From: Rutpela maculata
Taxonomy: Eukaryota; Arthropoda; Insecta; Coleoptera; Cerambycidae
NCBI GenBank assembly: GCA_936432065.2
Contig: OW386293.2
Span: forward strand, 19,790,234-19,854,233
Length of the DNA: 64,000 bases
Direction: 5' to 3'
Position numbers and translations under genes: made by a program. How positions within the stretch are numbered: the stretch's first letter is position 1; each line of letters begins with the position of its first letter. The notes beneath the pieces were generated by a model, which was not told where the DNA came from, made no database searches, and was given only the letters and a program-made list of their open reading frames with translations. This document shows positions 36,612 to 46,780 of this stretch, piece after piece.

Positions 36612-36935
36612 CGTTTCTTGTAAGTATGATAACATAAGAAAGAAAAGTCCGATTGTATTGAAATTCAGAACGTAAGTCAGTGTTAGCTAGAGGAAGAACT
36701 TTATTGTGTTTGAAGAAAATCGATCAGTAAATAAAAAAGTTATTAATTATTTAATTTAAAAAAAAATATTCTCTTAATTTTTGTCGCTTGTACTAAAATG
36801 GAAATATTATTATTATTATTTTCATAATATATTTTTTTTTGTTTATGAATTTTACTAATATATATTTCATAGAAGTGAAATATGTATGAATGTCGAAAGA
36901 TATATATCACAGGCAATCAATTTTTGTAGCAATAA

Positions 36936-37527
36936 GAAGTGGCGCAGCGGCTAAAGCTTTGCGTTGCAATCCAAAGGCATCCCATAAAAAACACATCCGC
37001 ATATAAAACCCATCCCACTGTATCCCTTCATACCTATTATCCTCCCCTCTACCCCCCTTGACCCCTGGCTGAAACCTATACTCCATCAAATAATTTGCCC
37101 TTGAGGCAAATAATTGTTTTTAATAACGTGACAATTGAAGTGGGGTTTTTTGCTTTTATTTTTCCTACATAATTATGATTATTACCCACACAACGTCGTA
37201 CATAATTAAAAAATCAAATCTGAAATCTCCGATATTTTTGCATAATAACACGATTTAACTTTAAAGAGATCGTTTCCAACTAGATTCACATAGTCTAAGG
37301 GTCATTAGCCGATGACACCCCGCCGTTGTGTCACTAATGCGACATGTTCGTGTATATGTAACGCAATGTTTTTTTTTTAATGATTGTACAATGATATACA
37401 TATATAATAATATATAAGAATGACTCAAAAAAAAAATGACGTGCAAAAAGTTAAACAAAATAAAAAGAATTGTAATTTGGCTAATTTGGCAATCCAAAGG
37501 TTCCGTGTTCGAATCCCACACAGGTTG
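36936..37527 (+). repeat. tRNA-derived sequence split by an insertion
   Basis: The 5' part GTGGCGCAGCGGCTAAAGC (A-box region) continues to GCAATCCAAAGG at 36966-36977. The same 12 bases recur at 37489-37500, followed by TTCCGTGTTCGAATCCC, which contains a good B box (GTTCGAATCCC). Joined at the repeat, the two parts form a tRNA-like arm order, so a piece of about 511 bp (36978-37488) entered a tRNA-derived SINE or tRNA pseudogene with a 12 bp TSD. The amino-acid identity was not assigned. The inserted piece has no poly(A) tail. Confidence 0.55.
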
Positions 37528-39542
37528 GATATTTTTTTCATATAATTTTTTTCACAACAAAGATGGTATCACAAAATTTAGGATGTCCAAAAACTAACAT
37601 TATTTACAAGAAAACTGCGAAGAGTATCCTATAGAATGTGTAACAATTATATATATATATAGAGCTCAGTAAATTGGCGAAGAGAATGTTTTTAGCTTGT
37701 TAAAAGTTTGCACGATGTCTTGTAAATCATCTCTTTTATTAAGCATATTGATTGCAATAACCTTTTCTTTGGAAAAAAATGCTGAGGTTGTGTCGCAACC
37801 GCTAATGGCGTGTGCAGATAATATTGTTTCTTTATAGTTTTTAAAAAAGTTGAGGATTGTAAATCTCGTGAACTCTAAATCCTTTTGCTGGTATTAACTT
37901 GTTTTTCTTTTAAAAATACAATGTCTTTGTCGGAGGGAGAAAGAGCAATAAGAAAGATTAGCAGGTCAATATCTTACTCTACGTGTCGCACTTATAACAT
38001 TTTTCGATAGCAGTTTGTACTATTAATAAATCGGCATCATCCGCAGCAATGAACACGTCGATTCCTTCATTCCTAATTTTTTCACTAGTTCTGCAATCAA
38101 ACGTTCTTAAACAAATTACTAAGGAACTTCTGCTGAGTTTCAGAAACAACAGTGTTCTCATCAAATATAATTTCAGGATATATTCTTTGCAGTACTCGCC
38201 TTTGTCGTTCTAGGCTCTTCATGCTATTTGCATTATCCAAATAACCAAACTCTATTATCGTAATGTTTTCTTATATAACTAACGTAAGCGTTGTAAACGT
38301 CATTAGATTTTCCTTTTTTTTTTGGCCATATTACGCGGCGAAGCAGGTATCCTCCATCAATCACATACTCACTCGTTCTGGAACAGTATTAATAATCTGG
38401 TAACTATAAAATTGCCTTTTTAGTTTTTCTCATTAGGCCTTCGAATAGGAAAAGAGGTACTGAAGCCAGTTCAAAGATAAAGCACGTTTTTAACTCCACA
38501 CTCGAATGAATTGTGCAAATAATTCTTTAAAAATTGCAATATTTAAGGATGAGAGGTGGAAGCGCTACACTTATTATAATTTTAAGTGGAGTTTAGTAGC
38601 CACTGCTTTTGCGTTAAGCATTGAAATTTAAAGTAAATTATAGTAAAGATTACTTACAATTTATTGTGTTAACTGGAACCAACCCTTATGTGTGCGCCTT
38701 ATTTCCTACGGTACTACTAATTTCATGAAAAAAATATAGAGACATTTTTGACAGAGAATTTTATAAGGAATAATTTTGTATATAGGTATTTTTATCAAAA
38801 TATGCACCGTTCCCGAAATAATCTAGAGAACCTCAAAATGATGGTGGATACGACGTCCTAGGCGATAAAGCACACTATTTAGGGTTGGGAACTTTTCGGT
38901 TTAATAATTCTTATGCTATCCTTAATATTTCTACCAATTTTCAAAACTTTATGAATTTTGTCCGACGTATTACATATTAACTGTTATATTATAGAGCAGC
39001 GATTTCGTAAGTCTATCGTGTCGTTTTTTTTTGGCGTAGAACCAGGTCAAACATGTTAGGTTCCTTTGAGTAAGTCACCGGGCATATGAAATCATATTTT
39101 ACGACATTTTTTTGTGGTCTCGAACTATTTAAATCAATAAAAAGTGAAAAAAATATATTTTTAAAGAAAATTGTTTTTTTTGTTTCCACCATCCACCATC
39201 TTTAAAACTATTAAAGGTACCGAAATTTGTTTTGTATCAAATGAAAGGTCACACTGTAGCGCTTTTACCAATATAAACGGTTTGGGTACAATTCGCACTT
39301 TCATTTCTCTAAAAATAACTAAAAATAAATATTTTATGTATTGAAATCTTCACCAATCGATAAACTTTTTTATTTTTGAAAATATTTACATACATGCAGC
39401 GAAGAAAATAAAGCCTAATAATCACAAAAGTTTTTGAAACAATATATTTTTTCCTAAAGTTTACCGTTTGGCAACAGCGATTTTTTTTATCAGCGCTAAA
39501 TGCGAAATTGGGACGCAATTAATACATCTCGCATGCTAGTTA

Positions 39543-41312
39543 CAGTAACTAGAGGTTTTAACTTCGGAATAATGTCATATTGAACGGATTTCGTTCATTT
39601 TTGGCAGTATAATAGTAAATGCTCCACAGAAAAGTTTCTATATTGTGCGGGGGCTTGCTAATTTATTGGGGGTTGATTCCACCCCCTCTCAGGGGGTGGC
39701 ACTTAAAAAATATATATGTTTATTGGAGCTGAAATAGAATCAAATTTTAAGAAGAAAAGGTTCTATGCAATTTTTCACATAAATTGATAGTTTTCAAGTT
39801 ATAACGACTTCAAAATTGCGATTTTAGCTTAAAAAAGGTATTACAAACGGCCTTTCGTCAAGTTTCTCGAAAGTATTACTTTATCGAAAAAATGTTACAG
39901 ACCAATTACAGAAAGTACAAACTGGGAATTAATTATATTTTTTGTTTATTGATGTAGGATTAATAATTTCGGAGATATTTAAGTTTATATTTGCTAGTGT
40001 TCCGAAATTAAATTTAAAGTTTAAAATGCACTTTTTTCTAAAGCAAGTGCTTTAAATGAGCAAAAAAAATTGAGCATCTAGGTAATGCTACATCTTAACG
40101 AAAAACTGTATTTGAGATAATTTTTCTAAATTACTGGCTAATTAGATTAACAAAATGGCGACCTTTTTATATAAAAAAGTATAAATACGCACATTTTTCC
40201 GTCATAACTTCTTTATTTCTTATGCTACAGGAACGAGTAAAAAATAATTTGAAATCGCAATTAATTGTCATTAATTTCATTTCTTAGCATGCGTGACGTA
40301 TGTGTCACAATTTCTGAAATATTTAACATTTAAACTGCATTTTTCGTCTTATAAACGTTCGGACGCCATTTGTAAACTTTCATGTCTCCGAAACTATCAA
40401 ATCTATGTAAATAAATTAACAAGCGAAATTCATTATCAGTTTATGAGCTTTATTTTTGGTATCTATCCATTTTTCAATAAAACTAATATTTATTGAGATA
40501 TTTGGGAAAGGAAAAAAAAATACGTTTCATCGAAAATACCTTTATAGTTTAAACTGTATTTTTTTCTAAAGCAAGTGCTGTATACAAACCAAAAAATTTG
40601 AGCATCTACGTCATGCTATATATTAATGAGGAACAGTGTTTGAAATTTATTTTTTTAATTACTGGCTAATTACAGTAACAAAATGACGACGTTTTTATTA
40701 AAAAAATGTGTAGACGCACATTGCTTCGGTCATAACTTCTTTGTTTTTTATGCTACAGAAACAAATTAAAAACAGTTGAAAGTTTAATTAATAACATATT
40801 ATTCTACCTATTAGCACCCTTGACGTAGGTGTCACAGTTTCTGCGATATTTAACTCTCACTCTATAAATATCTCCGAAATTATTAATCCTACATCAATAA
40901 ACAAAAAATATAAATAATTCCCAGTTTGTACTTTCTGTAATTGGTCGGCAACATTTTTTCGATAAAGTAATACTTTTGGAGATACTTGACGAAAGCCGTT
41001 TGGAAGTACCTTTTTTTTTAGCTGAAATCGTAATTTTGAAGTCGTTTTAACTTAAAAACTGTCAATTTATGTGAAAAATTGCATAGAACCTTTTCTTCTT
41101 AAAATTTGATTCTACTTCAGCTCCAATAAATATATATTTTTTAAGTGCCACACCCTGAGGGGGTGGCATCCACCCCCTATAAATTAGCAAGCCTCCGCAC
41201 AATATAGAAACTTTTCTGTGAAGCATTTACTATTATACTGCCAAAAATGAACGAAATCCGTTCAATATGACATTTTTCCGAAGTTTTGCATATTTTTTAC
41301 CTCTAGGTACTG
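39543..41312. mobile_element. Foldback element with TA target site, copy 2
   Basis: The ends are CAGTAACTAGAGG and the complementary CCTCTAGGTACTG, bordered by TA on both sides (39541-39542 and 41313-41314). The arms of about 450 bp (39543-39990 and 40860-41312) are well conserved, with 'CCACCCCCTCTCAGGGGGTGG' palindromic sequence inside the left arm. Between them, a 215 bp segment with TTTTTCTAAAGCAAGTGCT and ATTACTGGCTAATTA occurs twice in direct orientation (40020-40235 and 40550-40770). Same family as 1939-3485. No transposase. Confidence 0.8.
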
Positions 41313-41337
41313 TAGTATGCAGGGTTGGTCACATTAG

Positions 41338-41484
41338 TCACGTAGAAGTGGCGGTTGTCGAAAATCGTTAAGTATTCATTGTTCGGATAAAAATTGTGAC
41401 AATCGAAAATGTGCTTGTTTTAAGGAAGGCAACGAGTGCAAATGTCGTTCCTGTACATTATTAAAGATTTCGAGGCAGATATGA
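41338..41484 (+). pseudogene. Cysteine-rich (CXC-like) coding relic
   Basis: A frame after a TAG at 41335 reads SRRSGGCRKS, then CSDKNCDNRKCACFKEGNE and CKCRSCTLLKISRQI before a TGA at 41482. The spacing of cysteines (C-x4-C-x4-C-A-C-x6-C-x-C-x2-C) and the basic lead resemble CXC/Tesmin-type domains, which occur in some transposase C-termini and DNA-binding proteins. It sits between the arms of the 39026-42427 element, just right of the nested foldback, so it is likely the end of that element's lost gene. Confidence 0.45.
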
Positions 41485-42429
41485 ACGAATTAGAATGCTA
41501 TTAATGTAGGGCCTACATAAACTACATACTACATATTTATCTATCCAAATAGAAAATTTATTTCAACAATAAAACTCATTTTATGCGTACGTTTTTACTT
41601 TCATTCATTTAAAAATGTCTAATAAACTTACTAATTAGATGGATAGTTAGTAACACTGATTGATATTTATAGATTAGGTATTTATATCTACCTACGTCTT
41701 TTTATTATTAAAAGGAGACTATTTAATATTTTTTGTACAATTTCTTAATATTAACAACATATGATCAATACTACTGTACAATATATGAAATATTGAACAA
41801 TAATATTGATCCCCTAGATCTTTTGATCACTACTGGTTTTGTACCTATTGATATAAGTTAAACTACTACATACACCCCGACCGGAACCGTCAGATCGTTG
41901 CAGTCGGCAGGCTTGCTACAGCCGAGCGCGCGAGAATATGACTTTGGCCCGTTAAAAAAAAATTGCTGACTCAATACTATCAACGGGACTTGAAAAATTT
42001 TTATCCTAAAAACTTTTTTCAACTATTGGCTTCAATTTGTACGCAGCATGTATATACAAATTTTCATAAATAATTTTTTTTCTCGATTGCCTAAAATTAC
42101 GCTACTGAAAATAACAAGTTTGAGTTTCCTATTATTTTACCAACTTAAAAAAAAAAATCGGGTTCACGTGGGACGTTGTTCGAAGCGCTATTGTGTCTAC
42201 TTTAATCTAAAAAAAAAAAATTGCTTGATAGCACAAATATTTTCAGAGATATAGCGGTGGAGACGTTAAAAAACATATTTCATTAAAAATCAATTTTTTT
42301 GAGTTTTTCCGAAAAAAAAAAAGTTCTCGACCACCAAAAAATGTCGTAAAAAATGATTTCGTGTACACGATTATCTTACTAAAGAATACCACTAGGTCTG
42401 GTTTGGTTCTACGCCGGTTTTTTTTTCTC

Positions 42430-43309
42430 GAAAACTAAGCGACTTTACTTCCAGATTTTACTCTACTATTACTGACAGACACAGGTATTGTTTATTCTAT
42501 ATTTGAATTCAGATTGTTATGAAATGGATTTCTGCAGATAACATTTTTCTACAACGGTTATTCAAATAATTCTCTAATTACAATTAACAGTTCGTTGCTA
42601 GCTATTTGTAAATAAAATACAATTATTAAAAAAAAACAGTAATTCGAGCGCACCTTAGGTATATCCAAAAAGATCCTAACAAAATTAAACGTGCGTATTT
42701 CTCGTTAGTTGAACTCGGGTGTAGGAATTCCAGGTGATGCATAAAGTCAAGGGAAGCTAAAGGTTGAAATTAATAGTACGTAACTAATTACACAAAATTC
42801 AAGTGTAATTCGGTGAATTTACAATGCGCCCTTTTGAATTTTCGAAGTACCGACCATGTTAAGAGCATTTACGCTAGACAAGTTTCGAGCTCAAGAATGA
42901 AATGTACCTCACCACTTTAGGAGTTACACTACACAAATTCAAGCCGTACATTATAACTTCGACCCAGTTTCGTATGCTGTTTACCATATTTACGTTATGA
43001 ATGCATAAAATACTATTTAGCCACATCTCTGAAAATATTGTGTTCGTACAATGGCGGAAATGCCGCAAAATTTGCAATATAATTTGTAAGCTCTGAGCGC
43101 GTAAAATATTTGGTATTTATTGTACTGGCAAAAATTTATATGAATTTTCTGTTCGCCAATATGTGAAATTAATATAACTTTAGATAAATACTAGTTTATG
43201 CATAATGAACGCATGTCGAATTCGTTGTAGTATTATGAATCTTCTCGTACCGGATTTAAATGTCTCTTGTCATATGGTTTCAAAGCAATTTGAGGGGAAA
43301 ACCACAAAC
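42430..43309. other. Unassigned AT-rich DNA (gypsy insertion site flank)
   Basis: No gene or repeat recognised. Its last five bases, ACTTA at 43310-43314, are the left TSD of the LTR element. Confidence 0.4.
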
Positions 43310-43314
43310 ACTTA

Positions 43315-44025
43315 TGTAGTATCTCCGGTCTGCGCACTAGAGTGAGAGCGCCTATTCAGATCACGCATGATTTGTAGTAGTCAGTAGTGTTTGGAAAAAC
43401 CGCGAAAATATAAAACCGGTTCGAAGCGGTCTATTTAGAAAAAAACCGGTTTTAAACCGGTTTAAACCGTTTATAAGATTCAATAAAAATAATAGTTGCA
43501 GAATTGTGAGCCAGTCAACTTATTTTTACGGACTAAAAATGACTAATTAATAGATAGACAATTTCTCTGTCTTTGTCTATGTATGTACTTTGGCTTATTA
43601 ATACCTGAATACTATATAAAAACAATATAGTAATATGCACAACATACGTTAAAATATTATGTTATATTGCCCAATCCGTATAAAGTCACAAGATTGCCAA
43701 ATATAAATAGTAATTCAATACCCCACAATCAATTTGCGGTATAATAACAACTATAAAATGTAATATTTATGTTGATCAGTATAATTTACTAAAAAACCGG
43801 TTTTTTATTGAAAAAATCGCTTCTGTTCGGTTTTCAAAAAAACCGGTTCGAAACCGGTTTAAAACCGGTTTTTTCCAAACACTAGTAGTCAGTAGTAAGT
43901 TGGTTTTCGTATGTAATGTAACGTATGTGAATAAATGTTAAGTTGTTTTGGGTAACCACCTTATTTAATTTATAAATAACCCACGTAGTGAAACCTAAGG
44001 TTATAGGTAGTGCGAAGATACTACA
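43315..44025 (+). repeat. 5' LTR, interrupted by a hAT-like MITE
   Basis: 203 bp of LTR sequence plus a 500 bp insertion and its 8 bp TSD (711 bp in all). Starts TGTAGTATCTCCGG and ends AGATACTACA. Confidence 0.95.
43385..43884. mobile_element. hAT-like MITE nested in the 5' LTR
   Basis: The 500 bp element has ends TAGTGTTTGGAAAAA and the complementary TTTTTTCCAAACACTA. It is flanked by the 8 bp TSD GTAGTCAG (43377-43384 and 43885-43892). The 3' LTR shows the uninterrupted site, with GTAGTCAG once. An 8 bp TSD and this type of terminal repeat mark the hAT superfamily. It has no coding capacity. Both subterminal regions carry repeated AACCGGTT palindromes: three on the left (43415-43465) and four on the right (43796-43874). 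Confidence 0.92.
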
Positions 44026-44026
44026 G

Positions 44027-44042
44027 TGGCGACGAGTTACGG
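44027..44042 (+). other. Candidate primer-binding site
   Basis: TGGCGACGAGTTACGG starts two bases after the 5' LTR. TGGCGAC is a common opening of gypsy primer-binding sites; the matching tRNA was not assigned. Confidence 0.5.
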
Positions 44043-44105
44043 AAGAATTATTGGTATATTTTACTATATTATAGCGAAAATTGCAAGTTTTCAGAACGCT
44101 GAAAC

Positions 44106-44703
44106 ATGCCAGGTGGTAGCATAAATGCGGAAGGCGCAAACGCGAGCTGCAACGCCGGTTTTAAAATGACAGTTGAAAGCAACCGCGAGTTTGACCCAAA
44201 CGTAAACAACTGGATTGTGTATAAGAAACAACTATCACAGTTTTTCTTAATAAACAGTATAACCGATCCTAATTTAAAAAGGGCGTTTTTGTTAAATAAC
44301 CTCAGTGAATCTGCTTATAGTACTCTATATGACTTATTAGTATCAAACGAGCCCGATGAAGTAAGTTACAGTGATATCGAGGAAAAATTTGATGAACATT
44401 TCTGCGTAAAGAAAAGTGTTTGGGGCGAGAGAATGCTATTTTATCAAGCTCATCAAGAAAATAGCGAGTCTATTACGGACTGGGCGGTAAGAGTAAGACA
44501 TTTATCCACAAATTGTGAATTTGGAACATTTTTAAACATAGCAATCCGAGATAAATTCATTTTTGGTATGCAGTAGTGTCGTGCTTTAGAGAAACTTTTA
44601 CAAGAGTCTAGTAATACTCTCGATTTTAAAAAAGCAGTGGAAATTGCCAAGAGTGTTGAGGAATTATTACCAGGAAAGTTCAAATATTTTAGAACAGAAT
44701 GTT
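44106..44703 (+). pseudogene. gag: gag (matrix/capsid part), broken
   Basis: The frame starts MPGGSINAEGANASC and continues with a retrotransposon Gag-like capsid segment: NNWIVYKKQLSQFFLIN, LKRAFLLNNLSESAYSTLYD and WGERMLFYQAHQENSESITD. An in-frame TAG at 44574 cuts it after 156 codons. The same frame then continues CRALEKLLQESSNTLDFKK and AVEIAKSVEELLPG to a stop near 44703, showing that the TAG is a point mutation. Nucleocapsid lies one frame away, so there is also a frameshift at about 44650-44700, either an ancestral programmed site or a mutation. Gag would form the particle that packages the element RNA. Confidence 0.85.
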
Positions 44704-46095
44704 AAACTGGAACCTCAAATCCACCGAGTCAAGGCTACAACGAGGGGAGCAAGAAGTGGTCCACGTCACAGCGAACGTTCTGCGAGGTCGCCTAGACGGC
44801 AACATCCGAGAGCTACTCCAGAACCAGGAACCAGCAAAGGTTACTACTGTACAGTATGTGGAAAGGAAAACCATGTATCATCAAAATGTCGGTATAAAAA
44901 TTATACTTGTAATGCTTGTGGTGGAAAAGGTCATTTGTCAAATGTATGTAAAAAACGTCCAAATTCATCGAATAGAAAAACATCTCATTTTTTAGAAGTG
45001 AATGAAAACAAGCAACATGAAAATGACAGTTTTTTACATATATTTAACTTAAATGTTGATAATAAAAATTCGCCAATTAAATTAAATGTTAAAATAGAAG
45101 ATATTTACGTAGAGATGGAGTTAGACAGCGGTAGCGCAATAACTGCATTTTCAAAAGAATTTTATTCAAAAAATTTCGCATATATACCTTTGTCTCACTC
45201 TTTAATTAGTTATTCTGGAACTAAAATTTATCCTGCAGGGATAGTAAGCTTAAAAATAACTTATAATAATAAAACACACCCGATTGATGTTTTTGTAGTA
45301 GATAAGGGTGGTCCTCCACTTTTAGGGAGAGATTTTATGTACAAGTTTAATTTGTACCTCAAGGAAGTGAATTCTATAGATGTTGATAATAGTCTAATTA
45401 GTAATTTGTATGAAAAATATGGCGAAATATTTTCCAATGGGGTAGGCACTTTTTCAAAAGGTAAAATTGATATTAAATTGAAACCCGAGGCGGAACCGAA
45501 GTTTTTCAAGCCAAGATCACTTCCATTTGCATTAAGGGAAAAGGTCGAACACGAATTAAACCGTTTGGTAAGTTTAAATATTATAAAACCTGTAGCCTAT
45601 AGTTCGTGGGGAACCCCTATAGTTCCTGTGTTAAAATCGGACGGAACGGTTCGCATATGTGGCGATTACAAGGTAACCCTAAATCCATTTATTGCCTTAG
45701 ATAGATACCCGCTTCCGAGAATCGAGGATTTATTTACGATGTTACAGGGTGGACAAACTTTTTCTAAAATAGATCTTGCGCATGCTTATCAACAAGTTTT
45801 ATTATCCGAGGAATCTAAAATGCTTATAAAAATTAGCACTCACAAAGGTCTTTTTTGCTATAATCGTTTACCTTTTGGTGTTTCCATAGGTCCTTCAGCT
45901 TTTCAAAAAATTATGGAAATTGTACTTCAAGGTATTCCGGGTGTTATTTGTTTCCAAGACGATATTTTAGTTACTGGTCGGAATACGAAAGAACATGTCG
46001 AGAGGCTAGAAAAAGTATTTTTGTGTATAAAGGAGTGTGGACTCAAAATTAAAAAAGAAAAATGCGTATTTTCCAAAAATCGGTTAGTTATTTAG
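44644..46095 (+). pseudogene. pol: Nucleocapsid, protease and reverse transcriptase
   Basis: A 483-codon frame. Residues 69-82 and 89-102 are two CCHC zinc knuckles (CTVCGKENHVSSKC and CNACGGKGHLSNVC) that bind element RNA. The aspartic protease signature DSG is at residues 161-163 (VEMELDSGSAITAF). The RT spans about 290-483, with SWGTPIVPVLKSDGTVR, FSKIDLAHAYQQV (first catalytic Asp, residue 377), LPFGVSIGPSAFQ and CFQDDILVTG, the catalytic box at 437-440 in the form F-Q-D-D rather than the usual Y-x-D-D. The frame ends at a frameshift near 46080; the next frame picks up at VSYLGFVLDKDG. The stated start is only where the open frame begins, in a TTG context. Confidence 0.93.
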
Positions 46096-46780
46096 GATTT
46101 GTGTTAGACAAGGATGGTTTAAGGAAATCTCCTGAAAAAGTAAAAGCTATGTTAGACGCACCATGACCTACTAACAAAGCTCAGTTACAAGCATATTTAG
46201 GCCTTATAAATTATTATAGGAAATTTATACCTAATATGGCTACAATAGCACATCCTTTATATAGACTTTTAAAAGATAACGTTGAGTGGGAATGGTCAGA
46301 AAGTTGTCAATCTTGTTTTGACAAATTAAAAAAATAATAGCTTCCCCGGAGGTATTAGTTCACTACAACCCTAGTTTAAAATTAAAGTTAGCCTGTGACG
46401 CGTCACCGTACGGAGTCGGCGCAGTATTGTCCCATGTTTTTGAAAACGGTGTAGAAAGACCTATATCTTTTGTGTCTAGAACACTCACCGAAACTGAGAA
46501 AAAGTACAGTCAAATTGAGAAAGAGGCAGTAGCCTTAGTTTTTGGAACGTTAAAATTTCATCAATATCTTTTTGGACGTAGCTTTACATTAGTGATAGAT
46601 AGTAAAGCATTGTTGGCAATTTTTGGTAATAAAAAAGGAATTCCGCAGATGGCGGCGAATAGGCTGCAGAGGTAGGCGTGGTTATTGTCTGGTTACACAT
46701 ATAATATAGAGTATGTGAAATCCGAAAAAAACGTATCTGATTGTTTCTCCAGACTTCCCCTGGACCACGATTTTGAACCT
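46084..46780 (+). pseudogene. pol: RT connection and RNase H domain
   Basis: After the frameshift the frame reads VSYLGFVLDKDGLRKSPEK, then a TGA at about 46163, then LQAYLGLINYYRKFIPN, a TAA pair near 46336, and the RNase H: LKLACDASPYGVGAVLSH (catalytic Asp), RPISFVSRTLTETEKKYSQ, IEKEAVALVFGTLKFHQYL (Glu), FTLVIDSKALLAIF (Asp) and MAANRLQR followed by a TAG at 46673. The tail YNIEYVKSEKNVSDCFSRLP is in the next frame and leads into the integrase. This domain removes the RNA template from the cDNA hybrid. Confidence 0.88.

Larger units (their letters stand above)
36416..37627. mobile_element. MITE-like insertion with ATACTCTTCGCA ends, inside the gene relic
   Basis: The left end ATACTCTTCGCA is matched by the complementary TGCGAAGAGTAT at 37616-37627. 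At the left end there is also a short perfect hairpin, TATACTCTTCG-CAAAAA-CGAAGAGTATA (36414-36441). The interior contains a CCGT/CTGT tract and a split tRNA-like sequence. The insertion interrupts the minus-strand gene relic between its HAISGCDTTSAFF and TSAAA blocks. Confidence 0.6.
36040..38490 (-). pseudogene. Relic of a multi-copy arthropod gene with nuclease-like motifs
   Basis: Read on the minus strand in order: ELASVPLFLFEG (about 38480), EYVIDGGYLLRRVIWPK (about 38360), NANSMKSLERQRRVLQRI, NTVVSETQQKFLSN, RNEGIDVFIAADDADLLIV (about 38035), LSPSDKDIVFLKEK, HAISGCDTTSAFF (about 37795), then across an insertion EEIADVAERFFLASYNS (about 36390), TSAAAPQHSYRVFYQIQTW (about 36220) and CYHCHGQACMN (about 36080) before the stop. 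Several frameshifts and stops break it. I recall this motif order from an unnamed protein family present in many copies in insects and cnidarians. The Asp-rich VIDGG and DADLLIV motifs suggest, by inference only, a PIN/FEN/XRN-type nuclease fold. The fragment at 9370-9757 is another copy of its C-terminal part. Confidence 0.55.
35571..38992 (-). mobile_element. Inverted-repeat element carrying a nuclease-like gene relic
   Basis: 35571-36005 is the diverged reverse complement of 38518-38992. Paired blocks include GTAATATAAC near the ends, ATTGGTAGAAAT, CCTAGGACGTC, GTGTGCGCCTTATTTC, GTTAACTGGAACCAA, GTAGCGCTTTC and CTCTAAAAATATCGCAATTTTTAAAGAA. Between the arms lies one minus-strand gene relic (36040-38490). 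A MITE-like insertion (36416-37627) sits inside the gene. The arrangement of arm, gene, arm fits an autonomous DNA transposon, but the gene is not a recognisable DDE transposase. No certain TSD was identified. Confidence 0.65.
39026..42427. mobile_element. Inverted-repeat element with a cysteine-rich coding relic and nested foldback
   Basis: The outer ends TTTTTTTTTGGCGTAGAACCA and its complement near 42405-42427 pair, and the arms 39026-39540 and about 41890-42427 stay related inward (TTTACGACATTTTTT, CATACATGC, AAGTTTTT blocks) with many differences. A 1.77 kb TA-flanked foldback entered the left side at 39543. Without it the element is about 1.6 kb. A short cysteine-rich frame remains at 41338-41484. 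The arms are old. Confidence 0.6.
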
